Positions 62,517 to 64,000 of a DNA stretch of 64,000 bases are shown in pieces. The first letter of the stretch is position 1, and each line of letters starts with the position of its first letter. The stretch is taken from assembly GCF_039871875.1 (NCBI RefSeq), contig NZ_JBDPMD010000045.1, positions 13,981 to 77,980 on the forward strand, written 5' to 3'. The stretch is from Sphaerisporangium sp039871875 (GTDB lineage: Bacteria > Actinomycetota > Actinomycetes > Streptosporangiales > Streptosporangiaceae). The position numbers were made by a program, and so were the translations under genes. Under the pieces are notes generated by a model. The model saw only the letters and a program-made list of their open reading frames with translations, made no database searches and was not told where the DNA came from.

Positions 62517-63692
62517 ATGACGGAACCTCCTGCCGGAGCCGCTGCTCGCACCGAACGCGTCGTGGGCATCGGCGCCGGGGCCAAGGAGCTGGCGACCGAG
62601 GACATGATCCTCAACATCGGGCCCCAGCACCCGTCGACACACGGGGTGCTGCGCCTGCGGCTCACCGTGGACGGCGAACGCATCGCGTCGTGCGAGCCGA
62701 TCATCGGCTACATGCACCGCGGCGCGGAGAAGCTGTTCGAGGTGCGCGACTACCGGCAGATCATCGTGCTGGCCAACCGCCACGACTGGCTGTCGGCGTT
62801 CGCCAACGAGCTCGGCGTCGTGCTCGCCGTGGAGCGCATGCTCGGCATGGAGGTGCCGGTGCGCGCGGTGTGGGCCCGCACGCTGCTCGCCGAGCTGAAC
62901 CGCGTGCTCAACCACCTGATGTTCCTCGGGTCCTACCCCCTGGAGCTCGGCGCGATCACCCCGGTGTTCTACGCGTTCCGGGAGCGCGAGACGTTGCAGG
63001 CCGTCATGGAGGAGATCTCCGGCGGGCGCATGCACTACATGTTCAACCGCGTCGGCGGCCTGAAGGAAGACCTGCCGGAAGGCTGGCTGGACCGCGCCGC
63101 CCGTGCGGTGGCCGAGGTGCGGGGACGGCTGCCCGACATCGAGCGGCTGATCCACGGCAACGAGATCTTCCTCGCCCGCACCCGCGGCGTCGGCGTGCTG
63201 GACCAGGCGACGATCATGCAGTACGGCGTCAGCGGCCCCATCGCCCGCGCGTCCGGCGTGGATCTCGACCTGCGCCGCGACGAGCCGTACCTGGCCTACG
63301 ACGAGCTGCCCGTCAAGGTGGTCACCCGGTCGGCGGGCGACTGCCACTCACGCTTCGACGTGCTGATGGAACAGGCCAAGGTGTCGCTCGACCTCGCGGA
63401 CGCCTGCATCGTCCGCATGCGTGAGCTGCCGCCCGGGCCGATCAACCAGCGGCTGCCCAAGGTGCTGAAGGTGCCCGAGGGCCACACCTACGCCTGGACC
63501 GAGTCGCCGCTCGGGCTGAACGGCTACTACCTGGTGTCCCGGGGCGAGAAGACACCGTGGCGGCTCAAGCTGCGCAGCGCGTCGTACAACAACGTCCAGG
63601 TGCTGCGGGAGATGCTCCCCGGCAACCTGATCGCCGACATGGTGGCGATCCTCGGGTCGATGTTCTTCGTGGTCGGGGACATCGACAAGTGA
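62517..63692 (+). CDS. nuoD: NADH-quinone oxidoreductase subunit D (isolated copy)
   Basis: 391 residues, standard NuoD/49-kDa subunit: NIGPQHPSTHGVLRL, GYMHRGAEKLFE, RAGDCHSRFDV-type segment RSAGDCHSRFDVLMEQ, SPLGLNGYYLVSRGEKTPWRLKLRSA split as SPLGLNGYYLVSRGEK and TPWRLKLRSA, and the C-terminal GSMFFVVGDIDK. No other nuo gene flanks it, so it is probably a second copy. Starts 17 bp after the aminotransferase. Confidence 0.95.
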   Translation: MTEPPAGAAARTERVVGIGAGAKELATEDMILNIGPQHPSTHGVLRLRLTVDGERIASCEPIIGYMHRGAEKLFEVRDYRQIIVLANRHDWLSAFANELGVVLAVERMLGMEVPVRAVWARTLLAELNRVLNHLMFLGSYPLELGAITPVFYAFRERETLQAVMEEISGGRMHYMFNRVGGLKEDLPEGWLDRAARAVAEVRGRLPDIERLIHGNEIFLARTRGVGVLDQATIMQYGVSGPIARASGVDLDLRRDEPYLAYDELPVKVVTRSAGDCHSRFDVLMEQAKVSLDLADACIVRMRELPPGPINQRLPKVLKVPEGHTYAWTESPLGLNGYYLVSRGEKTPWRLKLRSASYNNVQVLREMLPGNLIADMVAILGSMFFVVGDIDK

Positions 63693-63789
63693 CCGTCCGA
63701 AAGTTTTTCCGGCAAGGCGTTTAATCGCCGCTCTCCGGTGCAGAAGACCGATGCGTGAAGGGACAGGGTGAAGATCAGGGTGGCTCCGC

Positions 63790-63824
63790 AGGCGGGGGCC
63801 CGGCGTGTGGCCGGGCCCCCGCCT
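63790..63824 (+). terminator. Strong hairpin downstream of nuoD
   Basis: 15-bp perfect stem (AGGCGGGGGCCCGGC with its complement) and five-base loop; about 100 bp after the stop. No T-run. Confidence 0.65.
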
Positions 63825-63830
63825 CATGCC

Positions 63831-63888
63831 AAGAGCCCGGCCACACGCCCGAGAGCCCGCCACACGCCCGAGAGCCCGCCACACGCCG
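63831..63888. repeat. Three tandem 19-20-bp repeats
   Basis: Units GAGAGCCCGCCACACGCCC at 63851-63869 and 63870-63888 (last base differs) and a near copy at 63831-63850. Role unknown. Confidence 0.8.
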
Positions 63889-64000
63889 AGGACCGGTCAC
63901 ACGTCGAGCTTGTCCCGCGTTCGAGAGCCTGTCCCGCGTCGAGGGCCGGTGACCGCGGGCCGGGATCGCGGCGTGCGTCAGGGGTGTGGTTCCTCGTCCG

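Larger units (their letters stand above)
63693..64000. other. Intergenic region at window end
   Basis: 308 bp with the terminator at 63790-63824 and tandem repeats at 63831-63888. No gene accepted. Confidence 0.5.

Overview
This window is high-G+C actinobacterial DNA. Gene content (clpC1, lsr2, disA, radA, a short N-acetylglutamate synthase, type III pantothenate kinase, Scy/FilP-like coiled coil, LuxR and IclR regulators) and leaderless-type promoters fit a filamentous actinomycete. I would guess the Streptosporangiales, but that is inference. No tRNA, rRNA, insertion sequence, prophage or CRISPR array was seen.

Layout. 1-8.8 kb: the 3' end of a PEP-utilising phosphotransferase, a large unknown membrane protein, an RmlD-like reductase, a SnoaL-like protein, an unknown protein with an HEFTLH motif, an NhaA-thioredoxin fusion, a VOC protein and two small hypotheticals. 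8.8-24.0 kb: a choline/glycine-betaine catabolic locus. It holds soxB-soxD-soxA (soxA carries a fused gamma domain) behind a dimethylglycine oxidase, a betaine-type ABC transporter with a double permease, a choline dehydrogenase, an IclR regulator and a Rieske oxygenase. Four of its promoters share one operator motif. 24.0-32.3 kb: GntR regulator, DivIVA/FilP-like coiled coil, gamma carbonic anhydrase, hypotheticals, CsoR and a glycosyltransferase pair. 32.3-37.7 kb: HdrD-like Fe-S oxidoreductase, TetR regulator, two methyltransferases and a TIM-barrel isomerase. 37.7-49.4 kb: genome-maintenance and proteostasis block (radA, disA, mutY, an EboE-like gene, clpC, lsr2), then two RDD membrane proteins, one with a very long YGQ-rich tail. 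49.5-57.7 kb: N-acetylglutamate synthase, a c-di-AMP riboswitch in front of an NlpC/P60 hydrolase, and a cofactor operon (DUF2520, panC, a fused nadB-nadC, coaX). 57.8-64 kb: MidA-like methyltransferase, P450, TerC, a SAM riboswitch ahead of a class-V aminotransferase, and an isolated nuoD.

How genes work together. Import (ABC transporter), choline oxidation (BetA-like), betaine demethylation (Rieske), dimethylglycine oxidation and sarcosine oxidation form a route from choline to glycine. It is probably controlled by the embedded IclR protein through paired operators about 21 bp apart. DisA makes c-di-AMP, and the riboswitch at 50.4-50.6 kb would sense it to control a cell-wall hydrolase. The cofactor operon joins pantothenate, NAD and CoA synthesis. 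MidA-type enzymes act on the NuoD-type subunit of complex I, and both occur within 5 kb here.
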